64,000 nucleotides of DNA, from contig NZ_JBHUJX010000036.1 in NCBI RefSeq assembly GCF_042683745.1, forward strand, positions 124,001 to 188,000. The letters are read 5' to 3'. Made by a program: the position numbers and the translations under genes. Positions 16,892-24,295 of the stretch are shown here, piece by piece. The stretch's first letter is position 1, and each line of letters begins with the position of its first letter. The notes below the pieces were generated by a model. That model ran no database searches. It worked only from the letters and a program-made list of their open reading frames with translations, and was not told where the DNA came from. Source of the stretch: Pseudoneobacillus sp042683745. GTDB taxonomy: Bacteria > Bacillota > Bacilli > Bacillales > Cytobacillaceae.

Positions 16892-17911
16892 TTACCCTAA
16901 TATTCTCTGATAAATCGCCTTTGCGTGTGTAAGGTCCTTTGTCCCGTGAATTAATGCTCTACCATCATTAAAAATGACCAGTCTATTCTCTTCCCACTCT
17001 ACCGATAATAGATACGGGTTTCCTTTTACCTCATACCCTAGTCTTTTTAACTGATCGGCTAATTCACTTAAAACAAGCTTTTGTTCTTTTGGCGGACGAA
17101 TTTGAACGGTGTCCCGACCGCAAAGCACCGTCGTTTTTGTATGATTCTCTAGCTCTAAATAAGGATAGGTTGGCTGTTCGCCACAAGAAAGACAATGAGG
17201 CTTCTTTGCTTTTGACATTTTCATAGACGAATACTGATTTCTCCACATATCAAAACTAACAAATGAAGTCCTTAACGAATCCCAATCCTCCACTAATATT
17301 TTTAGTGCTTCTGTCGTTTGATGGGCAATCACCATTTGGACAGTAGGACCAATTATTCCACCCGTATCACAGGTCATCCCTTGTATCGGAATCGATTGAA
17401 GAAGACAGTTTAAACAAGGGGTTTTTCCGGGTACGATCGTAAAGCTCATGCCAAAGCTTCCGACACAGGCACCATAAATCCATGGAAGCTGATGCTTTTG
17501 TGACAGATCATTGATCATCATTCTTGTTTCGAAATTATCAGTCGCATCAATGATTAAATCAACGTCTCCCAATAATCCCTCCAGCATTTCCACATTAGCA
17601 TCACCGATGATAGGTTGAATGTGAACAGACGAATTAATCGCAGTTAGTCTTTTAAAGGCAGCTGCCGCTTTCGGCAACTTCTCGAGCACATCTTCCTCTG
17701 TATATAATTGCTGGCGCCCAAGATTACTCGCCTCGACATAATCGCGGTCAATAATCGTTAATCTTCCTACCCCTGCTCGCGTCAATACCTCTGCATTCCC
17801 TGATCCAAGGGCTCCAGCACCAATTAATAGTACATGCTTCGAGCGGATTTTGGCTTGCCCGTCTTTACCGATTGGTGAAAAAAGCTCTTGTCTAGAATAT
17901 CGATCGAACAT
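16892..17911 (-). CDS. moeB: MoeB/ThiF-type adenylyltransferase
   Basis: Activates the C-terminal glycine of MoaD by adenylation. It has the E1-like nucleotide fold: LIGAGALGSGNAE, DRDYVEASNLGRQ, and IIDATDNFETRMMIND. A CLNC pair and a CLSC pair would bind structural zinc. A C-terminal domain follows (about 260-339). Neighbours moaD, moaE and mobA support molybdopterin rather than thiamin use. The start is taken at 17911, where GGGGGA is seven bases upstream, giving 339 residues; a frame from 17926 adds five. Confidence 0.9.
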   Translation of the reverse strand: MFDRYSRQELFSPIGKDGQAKIRSKHVLLIGAGALGSGNAEVLTRAGVGRLTIIDRDYVEASNLGRQQLYTEEDVLEKLPKAAAAFKRLTAINSSVHIQPIIGDANVEMLEGLLGDVDLIIDATDNFETRMMINDLSQKHQLPWIYGACVGSFGMSFTIVPGKTPCLNCLLQSIPIQGMTCDTGGIIGPTVQMVIAHQTTEALKILVEDWDSLRTSFVSFDMWRNQYSSMKMSKAKKPHCLSCGEQPTYPYLELENHTKTTVLCGRDTVQIRPPKEQKLVLSELADQLKRLGYEVKGNPYLLSVEWEENRLVIFNDGRALIHGTKDLTHAKAIYQRILG

Positions 17912-17936
17912 ATTCAAATCCCCCAATCATTTGCCA

Positions 17937-18170
17937 TTAACCGCCACTCACTGGTGGAATAAAGGCAATTGTGTCTCCTTCTTGAATCATTTCCTCATCC
18001 GTAGCAAATTCCTCATTAATTGCAGTCATCACTGTATCTAACTTTTGAAAACCAAATTGGGCAGCAATATCATGTTTTAATTGAGCGACTGTTTTTCCCG
18101 TTGCCTGAATATCGATGGATTCACTACCAGTGATATCACGTAAATGGGCAAAAAATAGCACTTTATTCAT
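17937..18170 (-). CDS. moaD: Molybdopterin synthase small subunit
   Basis: Ubiquitin-like sulfur carrier of 77 residues ending in the required Gly-Gly (IPPVSGG). The ATG at 18170 follows GGAGGCG; an in-frame extension to 18209 lies inside moaE and is not used. It overlaps the end of moaE by eight bases, so translation is probably coupled. The thiocarboxylated tail delivers sulfur to the precursor in the MoaE active site. Confidence 0.93.
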   Translation of the reverse strand: MNKVLFFAHLRDITGSESIDIQATGKTVAQLKHDIAAQFGFQKLDTVMTAINEEFATDEEMIQEGDTIAFIPPVSGG

Positions 18171-18630
18171 TGAAATCGCCTCCTTCTGGTTTACCACTTG
18201 GATACGCAACCGTTTCTAATTGATTGCCAATCCATTCCTGTCCATCTTCCCAATGTTCCTTTTTCCAAATTGGAACGATTTCCTTAATTCGTTCAATCGC
18301 ATAACGATTCGCTTCATAAGAATCTGCTCGATGAGGAGTGGAAACGGCAATTACAACAGCTACATCAGTAATATCTAGCTTCCCAACTCGATGAGTAATC
18401 GCAACTTTCGCACCGCTCCAGCGCGTCTCAATTTCTGTACCAATTTGTGCAAGCTTTTTAACAGCCATCGATTCATATGCTTCATAAACTAAATAAAGCG
18501 TCTTTTTTCCATAGGTTAATTCTCTCACAGATCCAATAAAAGTCGTAATCGCTCCCGCTTCCCGTTGAATCACTTTATCAATAACCGATTGAATATCAAT
18601 CGGATCTTTCGCTATTTCAAAAAAATTCAT
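18163..18630 (-). CDS. moaE: Molybdopterin synthase catalytic subunit
   Basis: Large subunit (155 residues) that converts precursor Z (cPMP) to molybdopterin with MoaD. Conserved elements are GAITTFIGSVRE near the start, the STPHRADSYEANRYAIERIK helix and the lysine motif VPIWKKEHWEDGQEW. It overlaps mobA by four bases (ATGA) and moaD by eight, a tightly coupled mobA-moaE-moaD-moeB operon. The precursor enzymes MoaA and MoaC are not in the window. Confidence 0.95.
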   Translation of the reverse strand: MNFFEIAKDPIDIQSVIDKVIQREAGAITTFIGSVRELTYGKKTLYLVYEAYESMAVKKLAQIGTEIETRWSGAKVAITHRVGKLDITDVAVVIAVSTPHRADSYEANRYAIERIKEIVPIWKKEHWEDGQEWIGNQLETVAYPSGKPEGGDFNE

Positions 18631-19238
18631 TTCCTCACCTCATCGGGATCTATTCGTCTGTTTTTCTCATTCATTTTATCGTATTGAATGGCTTTTTCAT
18701 ATTCTTCTGGTGTATTCATATTAAATAACGCCATCTGAAGCGATTCGTCATCTATAATCTTCAATTTGATTCGATCAAGAAAGGATCTCATTTTAAGCTG
18801 GTTATCATCTAGTGAATGTTGAATCTCCTCTAGGCAGCTTTTTCGATATGCCGCAAATAGTGGATTTAGCTTGCCTTCTATCCTTGGTACAACGGCATCA
18901 AAATGCTCTAAATGTTGGATAAGTGTTTTGGCTAGAGTTTGGGAAACAAAGGGCATATCGCAAGCGATAATTAAATTATTTTCATTAGACGATGCCATCA
19001 ATCCAGCTTCTAATCCAGCTAACGGTCCCATATTTTTTCGTAAATCTGCAACAAGTGGCAAACCAAGAAACTCGTAATCTTCAAAATGATTCGTGACAAC
19101 GATTAACTCCGTCGTAACCGCCTTCATCTCTTCAACTATTTTTTCAATAACCGTTGTATGATCAATCCTTAGTAAGGCTTTATTCGTCCCCATTCGACTT
19201 GACTTTCCACCAGCTAAAATAATTCCCGTTACGTTCAA
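18627..19238 (-). CDS. mobA: Molybdenum cofactor guanylyltransferase
   Basis: Attaches GMP to molybdopterin to form the guanine dinucleotide cofactor. The nucleotide loop LAGGKSSRMGTNKALL is at the start, the metal-site IIACDMPFVS is in the middle, and FNMNTPEEYE near the end is typical of MobA. The first in-frame start is at 19268, but TTG at 19238, six bases after GAGGTG, begins just before the conserved strand and gives 203 residues. A basic tail after the core (EKNRRIDPDEVRK) is poorly conserved. First gene of the operon. Confidence 0.9.
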   Translation of the reverse strand: MNVTGIILAGGKSSRMGTNKALLRIDHTTVIEKIVEEMKAVTTELIVVTNHFEDYEFLGLPLVADLRKNMGPLAGLEAGLMASSNENNLIIACDMPFVSQTLAKTLIQHLEHFDAVVPRIEGKLNPLFAAYRKSCLEEIQHSLDDNQLKMRSFLDRIKLKIIDDESLQMALFNMNTPEEYEKAIQYDKMNEKNRRIDPDEVRK

Positions 19239-19348
19239 CTTCTTCACCTCGACCACTTCTTTTGCCAATTATAACACTCACTATATACTTTTTAGCAGTG
19301 AAAAATACTGATATAATCTAATGACGAGGAATAAAAGGAGGAAAAACG

Positions 19349-20161
19349 ATGACATTAAATAAAGTCTTAACCATTGCTGGATCAGATACAAGTGGCGGAG
19401 CAGGGATCCAAGCCGATCTGAAAACGTTCCAAGAACTTGGTGTGTATGGAATGACAGCATTAACGACCATTGTGACGATGGACCCAAAAAATGGCTGGCA
19501 TCATAACGTGTTCCCACAGGCGATTTCTACTTTAGAATCGCAATTAGAGACGATCCTTTCTGTTGGCGTTAATGCGATGAAAACAGGTATGCTCGGCTCA
19601 GTTGAAATCATCGAATTAGCAGCAAAATATATCGACGAACACCAATTAAAAAATGTAGTCATTGACCCGGTTATGGTTTGTAAAGGCGAAGATGAAGTTC
19701 TTCACCCTGAAACAACGGATGCCCTTCGAGAAGTGTTAGTTCCACGTGCGACCGTTGTGACTCCAAACCTTTTTGAAGCAGGACAACTTGCCCAAACTGG
19801 TCCAATTCGTACACTAGATGAAATGCAATTGGCGGCGGAAAAAATCCATAGTCTTGGAGCCAAGTATGTGCTAATTAAAGGTGGAAGCAAGCTAAACCAC
19901 GATAAAGCCGTTGATTTGCTTTTTGACGGACAAGAGCATATATGGTTTGAAGCTGAAAAAATCAACACAACGTATACACATGGAGCTGGATGTACATACT
20001 CAGCTGCAATTACGGCAGAACTAGCAAAAGGAAAAACAGTGGTGGAGGCCGTTCAACTAGCGAAGGATTTTACAGCGGCAGCCATTCGTCACGGATTTAA
20101 GTTAAATGAATACGTTGGGCCAACAATGCATGGAGCATATCGCACCTACGGGGAAAAATAA
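19349..20161 (+). CDS. pdxK: Pyridoxine/hydroxymethylpyrimidine kinase
   Basis: ThiD-type ribokinase-fold kinase, 270 residues. B. subtilis YwdB (PdxK) phosphorylates pyridoxine and related B6 vitamers and also hydroxymethylpyrimidine. Motifs are TIAGSDTSGGAGIQADLKTF at the substrate site, VIDPVMVCKGED, the KGG anion loop, and THGAGCTYSAAI. The cysteine in the GAGC loop is typical of the PdxK/ThiD2 branch. Start follows AAAAGGAGG. It is divergent from the molybdopterin operon. Confidence 0.92.
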   Translation: MTLNKVLTIAGSDTSGGAGIQADLKTFQELGVYGMTALTTIVTMDPKNGWHHNVFPQAISTLESQLETILSVGVNAMKTGMLGSVEIIELAAKYIDEHQLKNVVIDPVMVCKGEDEVLHPETTDALREVLVPRATVVTPNLFEAGQLAQTGPIRTLDEMQLAAEKIHSLGAKYVLIKGGSKLNHDKAVDLLFDGQEHIWFEAEKINTTYTHGAGCTYSAAITAELAKGKTVVEAVQLAKDFTAAAIRHGFKLNEYVGPTMHGAYRTYGEK

Positions 20162-20172
20162 GAACATGGAAG

Positions 20173-20197
20173 AAAAAGAGTCGATTTGACTCTTTTT
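20173..20197 (+). terminator. Terminator after pdxK
   Basis: AAAAAGAGTC (20173-20182) pairs with GACTCTTTTT (20188-20197) and continues into a T-run. Confidence 0.85.
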
Positions 20198-20286
20198 TTA
20201 TTTGAGTAGAGTCTCCTTTTTCGCTTTTCTTTCACTTTTTTTGTAAAATGGAGGAACGGAAAAACTTTAAAGTAGGGGGAAAAGAT

Positions 20287-20634
20287 GTGGAAACGGTAAA
20301 TTTGGAGCTTGTTCAGCAAGCAATCAATCAATTTGCGAACGAAATGGTTTATGTTCATTTAGAAACTACGAATGGCGCCTATGCAAACCACAATGATGAA
20401 ACGTTTTTCTCCTCAGGTGCGTATATTCGAAATGCTCATGTACACCTAGAACATGGCAAAATAACTGGGCCTGGTCCTTTCCGCGCAGGCATAAAAATTC
20501 CACTCGGCTGGATCTATGCAGAAGGAATCACTCATTACACAATCGATGAAAAAGGACGACTTCTCTTGGCTGGATATGATTTTAAAGGGAAACTCGCCGT
20601 TGCACTTGAAGTAAGCAGAACCCCTTTTGAATAG
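20287..20634 (+). CDS. yojF: YojF family protein (DUF1806)
   Basis: A 115-residue protein of unknown function that forms an operon with bshB2 in Bacillus. The GTG at 20287, after TAGGGGG, gives a protein aligned with my memory of B. subtilis YojF (conserved VYVHLETTNGAYANH, GAYIRN, GWIYAEGITHY). A frame from 20248 adds 13 weak residues. Its stop is 13 bases before bshB2, so a link with bacillithiol is suggested by context only. Confidence 0.88.
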   Translation: METVNLELVQQAINQFANEMVYVHLETTNGAYANHNDETFFSSGAYIRNAHVHLEHGKITGPGPFRAGIKIPLGWIYAEGITHYTIDEKGRLLLAGYDFKGKLAVALEVSRTPFE

Positions 20635-20647
20635 GAGATGATCACAA

Positions 20648-21313
20648 ATGGAAAAAGAAAGACAGGTACTTGTTGTATTTCCACATCCTGATGACGAAGC
20701 CTTTGGTGTTTCTGGTACGATCGCTACTTACGTAAACATGGGAACTCCTGTTACATATGCATGCCTTACCTTAGGGGAAATGGGTAGAAATATGGGAAAT
20801 CCATTGTTTGCTAATCGGGAAACACTACCACTCGTTCGGAAAAAAGAGCTAGAAGAGGCAGCATCCGCACTTGGTATTACCGATTTACGAATGATGGGTA
20901 TCCGTGATAAAACAGTTGAATTCGTGGAAGAAGAGAAACTAGTTGGAATGATGACCTCCTTGCTTGAAGAGCTAAAGCCTTCGCTTGTCATCACCTTCTA
21001 TCCCGGATATTCTGTTCATCCTGATCATGAAGCTTGTGGCGCTGCAGTCGTGAAAGCGGTTGGTATGCTCGCGGAAAACGAACGACCTAAGCTCCACTGC
21101 GTTGCTTTTTCAAAAAACTGTGAACAGGAAATTGGAAAGCCAGACATCGTGAACACAATTACCGATGTATTGCCGATTAAACTTGCGACATTGCGCGCCC
21201 ATCGCTCTCAAACAGAGCAATTTACGAAGGATTTAGAGCAAAAACTCGAAACAGGTGACGATCAAATCTTAACTTGGCTGCAAAACGAGCGTTTTTGGAC
21301 ATATAAATTTTAA
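20648..21313 (+). CDS. bshB2: Bacillithiol biosynthesis deacetylase BshB2
   Basis: Zinc-dependent LmbE/PIG-L deacetylase that converts GlcNAc-malate to GlcN-malate, the second step of bacillithiol synthesis; B. subtilis has BshB1 and this paralogue. The metal and catalytic motif HPDDE is at 13-17, the second ligand motif is HPDHEACG near 122, and SQTEQF near the end is typical. Length is 221. Start has GGAG upstream, and it follows yojF closely. Confidence 0.93.
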   Translation: MEKERQVLVVFPHPDDEAFGVSGTIATYVNMGTPVTYACLTLGEMGRNMGNPLFANRETLPLVRKKELEEAASALGITDLRMMGIRDKTVEFVEEEKLVGMMTSLLEELKPSLVITFYPGYSVHPDHEACGAAVVKAVGMLAENERPKLHCVAFSKNCEQEIGKPDIVNTITDVLPIKLATLRAHRSQTEQFTKDLEQKLETGDDQILTWLQNERFWTYKF

Positions 21314-21321
21314 TTTTAAGG

Positions 21322-21347
21322 AGTCTAGCGTGGGATAGCGCTAGACT
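21322..21347 (+). terminator. Terminator after bshB2
   Basis: AGTCTAGCG (21322-21330) pairs with CGCTAGACT (21339-21347), followed by TTTTGCTTTT. Confidence 0.85.
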
Positions 21348-21397
21348 TTTTGCTTTTGTGAGGTATTTTTCACCATCAAAATTTAGTGGGAAAACTT

Positions 21398-21503
21398 TAT
21401 CCGTCCAAATATGTAGTTTATCCGACTTTTTCAGTGATATATCCGACCCTTTTCTTTATATATCCGCGCATATCCCAACTATATCCGCCGATTTCACATT
21501 TCT
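21398..21503 (-). repeat. CGGATAT array A, five boxes at exact 21-bp spacing
   Basis: TATCCG (minus strand CGGATA) starts at 21398, 21419, 21440, 21461 and 21482, each 21 bases apart. A TATCCC half-step variant is at 21471. Read on the minus strand the array opens with GAAATCGGCGGATAT. It lies between the bshB2 terminator and the 3' end of the NERD gene. Its last 60 bases (21444-21503) match 57 of 60 bases of array B. Confidence 0.9.
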
Positions 21504-21547
21504 GTCACATTATTTCATTTTCAAATAACTAGTTTCACCCCGCCTCA

Positions 21548-22516
21548 CTACTTTACACTCAATTGATAAGCTCGCCCCTTCCCTTTTCCTATAGCTTCTA
21601 ATCCACTCATTCTAAGCATTTTTGTTGCGATATCAGGACTATCAATATGAAGAAATCTTCTAAATTGAGAATTCGAAATAGTAGGATGAAATAATAGAAA
21701 ATAATCTTTAAGAGCCTCTAGATGCGCATTTTTATAGCTTTTCCCACATTTAGGGCAATACCATTTTCCTGCTTGGTAGGTTAGTGGTAAGAATTCACAA
21801 TCTGGACAATGAACACCTGTTTTTAGTTCTGATTGGTCTATTTGATATTGTTGAAGAATTTCTGAGGACAGAGGAGTATGCGATTTTAGGAGCATTTTAC
21901 ATAGTTTTCGAAGTTCTTTGTCATTGATTTTTTCAGCTAGGTATTTTTCACTTAATTTATCAATTTCCCATGTGAGCCCAGCAATACTACAGATTTTTTT
22001 TGCATATGAATGATTTTCGGAAGTGACATGAATAATCGTTTTTGGATGGCTAATGGTCACGAGGAATTCGATCGGTAATTGAGGAAATTTGTGCTTTTTG
22101 AACCATTTCGTTAATTGTTGTTGGTGCATTCTAGCTTGGGAAACTGGATCTGAAAATGCTTCAATCCTACCATCATCACTTTTTCTAGTTAACTGATGCT
22201 TATCAAGATCGAAATATAGAGTACCAGAAATGTTTTTTGCTTCAATGATAAGTGCAAAGCATGGGGAAAGGACAAGTGTATCGATTTGAAAAAAGTGGTC
22301 ACCGATTGGGAGACGTAGATCTCTAAAAATATAAAAGTCTGTTTGAGAGATTCGTTCTAATTTCTTATCTACCTCTCTTTCTCCTCGTAGACCTGCAATC
22401 CTTCGATAGAGTTCCTGTTCGATTAAATGCCTTTTCGGATGACGAATGGGCACTCTCCTTAGTAAAGCAGCTAATAGTAAAATTTTTTCCGGGATTAACC
22501 GATCTTTTATGACCAA
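21548..22516 (-). CDS. NERD-domain protein with zinc ribbon
   Basis: A 322-residue protein. Residues about 40-155 form a nuclease-related domain (NERD), a PD-(D/E)XK-like fold, with GEREVDKKL, FQIDTLVLSPCFALIIEAK and its conserved acidic/lysine pattern. CPDC and CPKC pairs near 235-258 form a zinc ribbon, and the last 60 residues look like a winged helix or HRDC-type region. NERD proteins are widespread in Bacillus with unproven function. It has no operon partner and is flanked by near-identical repeat arrays on both sides. Confidence 0.82.
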   Translation of the reverse strand: MVIKDRLIPEKILLLAALLRRVPIRHPKRHLIEQELYRRIAGLRGEREVDKKLERISQTDFYIFRDLRLPIGDHFFQIDTLVLSPCFALIIEAKNISGTLYFDLDKHQLTRKSDDGRIEAFSDPVSQARMHQQQLTKWFKKHKFPQLPIEFLVTISHPKTIIHVTSENHSYAKKICSIAGLTWEIDKLSEKYLAEKINDKELRKLCKMLLKSHTPLSSEILQQYQIDQSELKTGVHCPDCEFLPLTYQAGKWYCPKCGKSYKNAHLEALKDYFLLFHPTISNSQFRRFLHIDSPDIATKMLRMSGLEAIGKGKGRAYQLSVK

Positions 22517-22640
22517 ACTGTATCACCTCTTATACGTTTTATGTAGATTTTCCACAAAAGGGTGTCCATTCCTACTAGAAAATGTGACAAATTGAAGAAC
22601 TTTTGCAAAAAAAGAGGCTAATCACATCAGCAAGGATTTA

Positions 22641-22746
22641 TATCCGACCTTTTTAACGATATATCCGCGAATTACCTCATGATATCCGACCCTTTTCTCT
22701 TTATATCCGCGCATATCCCAACTATATCCGCCGATTTCACATTTCC
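22641..22746 (-). repeat. CGGATAT array B, five boxes at exact 21-bp spacing
   Basis: TATCCG starts at 22641, 22662, 22683, 22704 and 22725, a perfect 21-bp period. It lies between the start of the NERD gene and the stop of the Crp/Fnr gene, so it may be in the NERD leader or the regulator's trailer. The minus-strand reading opens with GAAATCGGCGGATAT as in array A. Confidence 0.9.
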
Positions 22747-22811
22747 TCCACAAACTCTGACTTTTTCCACAGAAAAAAGCCGACCCAGACAAGCTAGGTC
22801 GACCACACACT

Positions 22812-23555
22812 TTAATACCCTGGCTTTATCAACGAACAAAACAAACACCAGTCTGTAATAATAATTTTTCGTTCGCGCAAATCGATAAATCCATCTTTTT
22901 TCAATTTTGAAAAGACGCGGCTAATGCTTTCTCTGGAAACACCCACAACCGTCGCAAATTCTTGTACATTCAAAGGGATTTCTATCGGGTCGCGCGAAAA
23001 TAGATCTCCTCTAAATTTCTGTGCAAGACGCTCTAACGTTTTAATCGTTTTTGTATAGACATCCAGTAAAGCGATATCTCTTAAAGTAGCTGTAAATTCC
23101 TGCAATTGTTCGCTCATATAACGGATCATCTGGATCGCAAGCTCTGGCTGATTTAACAGCTCAAGTTCTAAATCCTTCTTATTCAAAAAAGCAATGTCCC
23201 CATCCTCCAGCATAGCTGCCGTAGCTGGGTAACAAGTACTCGACTGATTAAATAAACAGGCTTCAGCAAAGATTTCGCCTTTTTTCTTAATACAAACAAT
23301 CATTTCATTACCTTGTTCATCTTGTTTCGTTAGCTTAACTGAACCCGAGAAGACGAAGAAGACCCCTTCTGCCTCTGTCTCTTCCTCGATAATGCGTTGT
23401 CCCTTTTTATACTTGGTCCTTTTAATTCTTTGAACAACTCCAGAAAGGACGGCACTAGGCAAATGCTTGAATATCTCAATTTTTCTTATAAATGGCTCCA
23501 ACTCAGCGAATGTAATAATTGCTAAATGAGGCTCGATCATTTCCTGACGGTACAT
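22812..23555 (-). CDS. Crp/Fnr family regulator of the nos locus
   Basis: A 247-residue regulator with a cyclic-nucleotide-binding-like jelly roll (about 25-150), a long dimer helix, and a winged helix-turn-helix whose recognition helix is VGVSRESISRVFSKLKKDGF. It is divergent from cytochrome c and nosZ, and two Crp/Fnr-type half-palindromes lie between them. Cysteines occur at 237 and 240 (WCLFC), recalling the C-terminal cluster ligands of B. subtilis Fnr but fewer of them. Probable sensor of oxygen, NO or redox; the signal is inferred. Start has GGAGGTGAGG. Confidence 0.88.
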   Translation of the reverse strand: MYRQEMIEPHLAIITFAELEPFIRKIEIFKHLPSAVLSGVVQRIKRTKYKKGQRIIEEETEAEGVFFVFSGSVKLTKQDEQGNEMIVCIKKKGEIFAEACLFNQSSTCYPATAAMLEDGDIAFLNKKDLELELLNQPELAIQMIRYMSEQLQEFTATLRDIALLDVYTKTIKTLERLAQKFRGDLFSRDPIEIPLNVQEFATVVGVSRESISRVFSKLKKDGFIDLRERKIIITDWCLFCSLIKPGY

Positions 23556-23614
23556 TTCCTCACCTCCATTACTTTCTTCTTAAGAAAAGAGTAACGAATA
23601 TAAAATGATTTCGA

Positions 23615-23630
23615 AGTGATATTTTTCACA
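23615..23630. promoter_or_regulatory. Crp/Fnr-type box near the regulator gene
   Basis: AGTGA-TATTTT-TCACA matches the TGTGA-N6-TCACA consensus with one mismatch. It lies 60 bases upstream of the regulator's ATG, so it could mediate autoregulation or act as a distal site for nos. A possible leftward -10 (TACTCT) would be weak. Confidence 0.6.
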
Positions 23631-23717
23631 ATAAATACACAGAATTATTTGGAAAAATTCAGTTTCACAAAACCTTCACAGAAAACACACAATTCCTTCA
23701 CAGATATTTCCAAATCA

Positions 23718-23760
23718 TGTGCACTATATCACATTCTCTAGAACTCTTAAAACGTAGGAT
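23718..23760 (+). promoter_or_regulatory. Fnr/Crp-activated promoter of the nos operon
   Basis: TGTGC-ACTATA-TCACA (23718-23733) is a one-mismatch Crp/Fnr box. TAGGAT at 23755-23760 is a reasonable -10 without a good -35. If transcription starts near 23767, the box is centred at -41.5, the class II activator position. The cytochrome start codon is about 27 bases further on. Confidence 0.65.
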
Positions 23761-23793
23761 AAAAATGTAATTCGGATAATAGGAGGGATAAAA

Positions 23794-24249
23794 GTGCAAA
23801 AAGCCATTATTCAGTTTGTCATAACAGCTTTGCTAGGTTTAGGAATTGGATACCTTGCTTTCGATATCATCGGCGGAAAATCAAGCGATGACCAAGACGT
23901 TGCTACTACCGAGTCCAATACCCCCGACAAACAAGCCACTGAAAGCAAGGACGAAAACACAAACAAAGAGGAAAGTACGGAAACAGTTGCTGCCGACGGA
24001 GGTATTCTTTCTTCAAAAGGCTGCCTAGGCTGTCACTCCGTTGACGCCTTAAATCTAAAGGGCGGAGCAACAGGTCCAGATCTTTCACAGGCTTTTAACA
24101 ATGTAGAAGGCAAGCATGGTAAACCAATTAACGAATTCCTAAAACAACCTACATCAGCTGTTATGTCAAGCGTCATCGGTGGTAGTCCACTATCAGATGA
24201 AGAAATTACACAAGTCGTTGATTTATTGAAAGAGGCTTCATCTAAATAA
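23794..24249 (+). CDS. Membrane-anchored c-type cytochrome (NosC-like)
   Basis: Electron donor candidate for NosZ, 151 residues. A single uncleaved-looking N-terminal helix (about 4-27) is followed by a long acidic, Asn/Thr/Glu-rich linker to about residue 65. One class I haem c domain with CLGCH at 76-80 and an axial Met in AVMSSVI completes it. GTG start after ATAGGAGGG. It is first in the nos operon, 46 bases before nosZ, the arrangement in Gram-positive clade II loci. Confidence 0.9.
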   Translation: MQKAIIQFVITALLGLGIGYLAFDIIGGKSSDDQDVATTESNTPDKQATESKDENTNKEESTETVAADGGILSSKGCLGCHSVDALNLKGGATGPDLSQAFNNVEGKHGKPINEFLKQPTSAVMSSVIGGSPLSDEEITQVVDLLKEASSK

Positions 24250-24295
24250 CAGTAGTAATAAAAATTTTATAAATCATTAAGGTGGTGCTTTATTA

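Noticed and set aside
21398..21503. CRISPR array
   Set aside because: The repeated box is only 6-8 bp with 13-14-bp fillers, far from 24-37-bp repeats with unique spacers, and there are no cas genes.
22622..22810. 62-residue frame with a heptad GY repeat through CGGATAT array B
   Set aside because: Because 21 bases are seven codons, any in-frame GGATAT gives a GY heptad. Array A breaks the same frame with TAA, and the filler bases are not conserved at protein level. Array C has a similar open frame but no usable start spacing.
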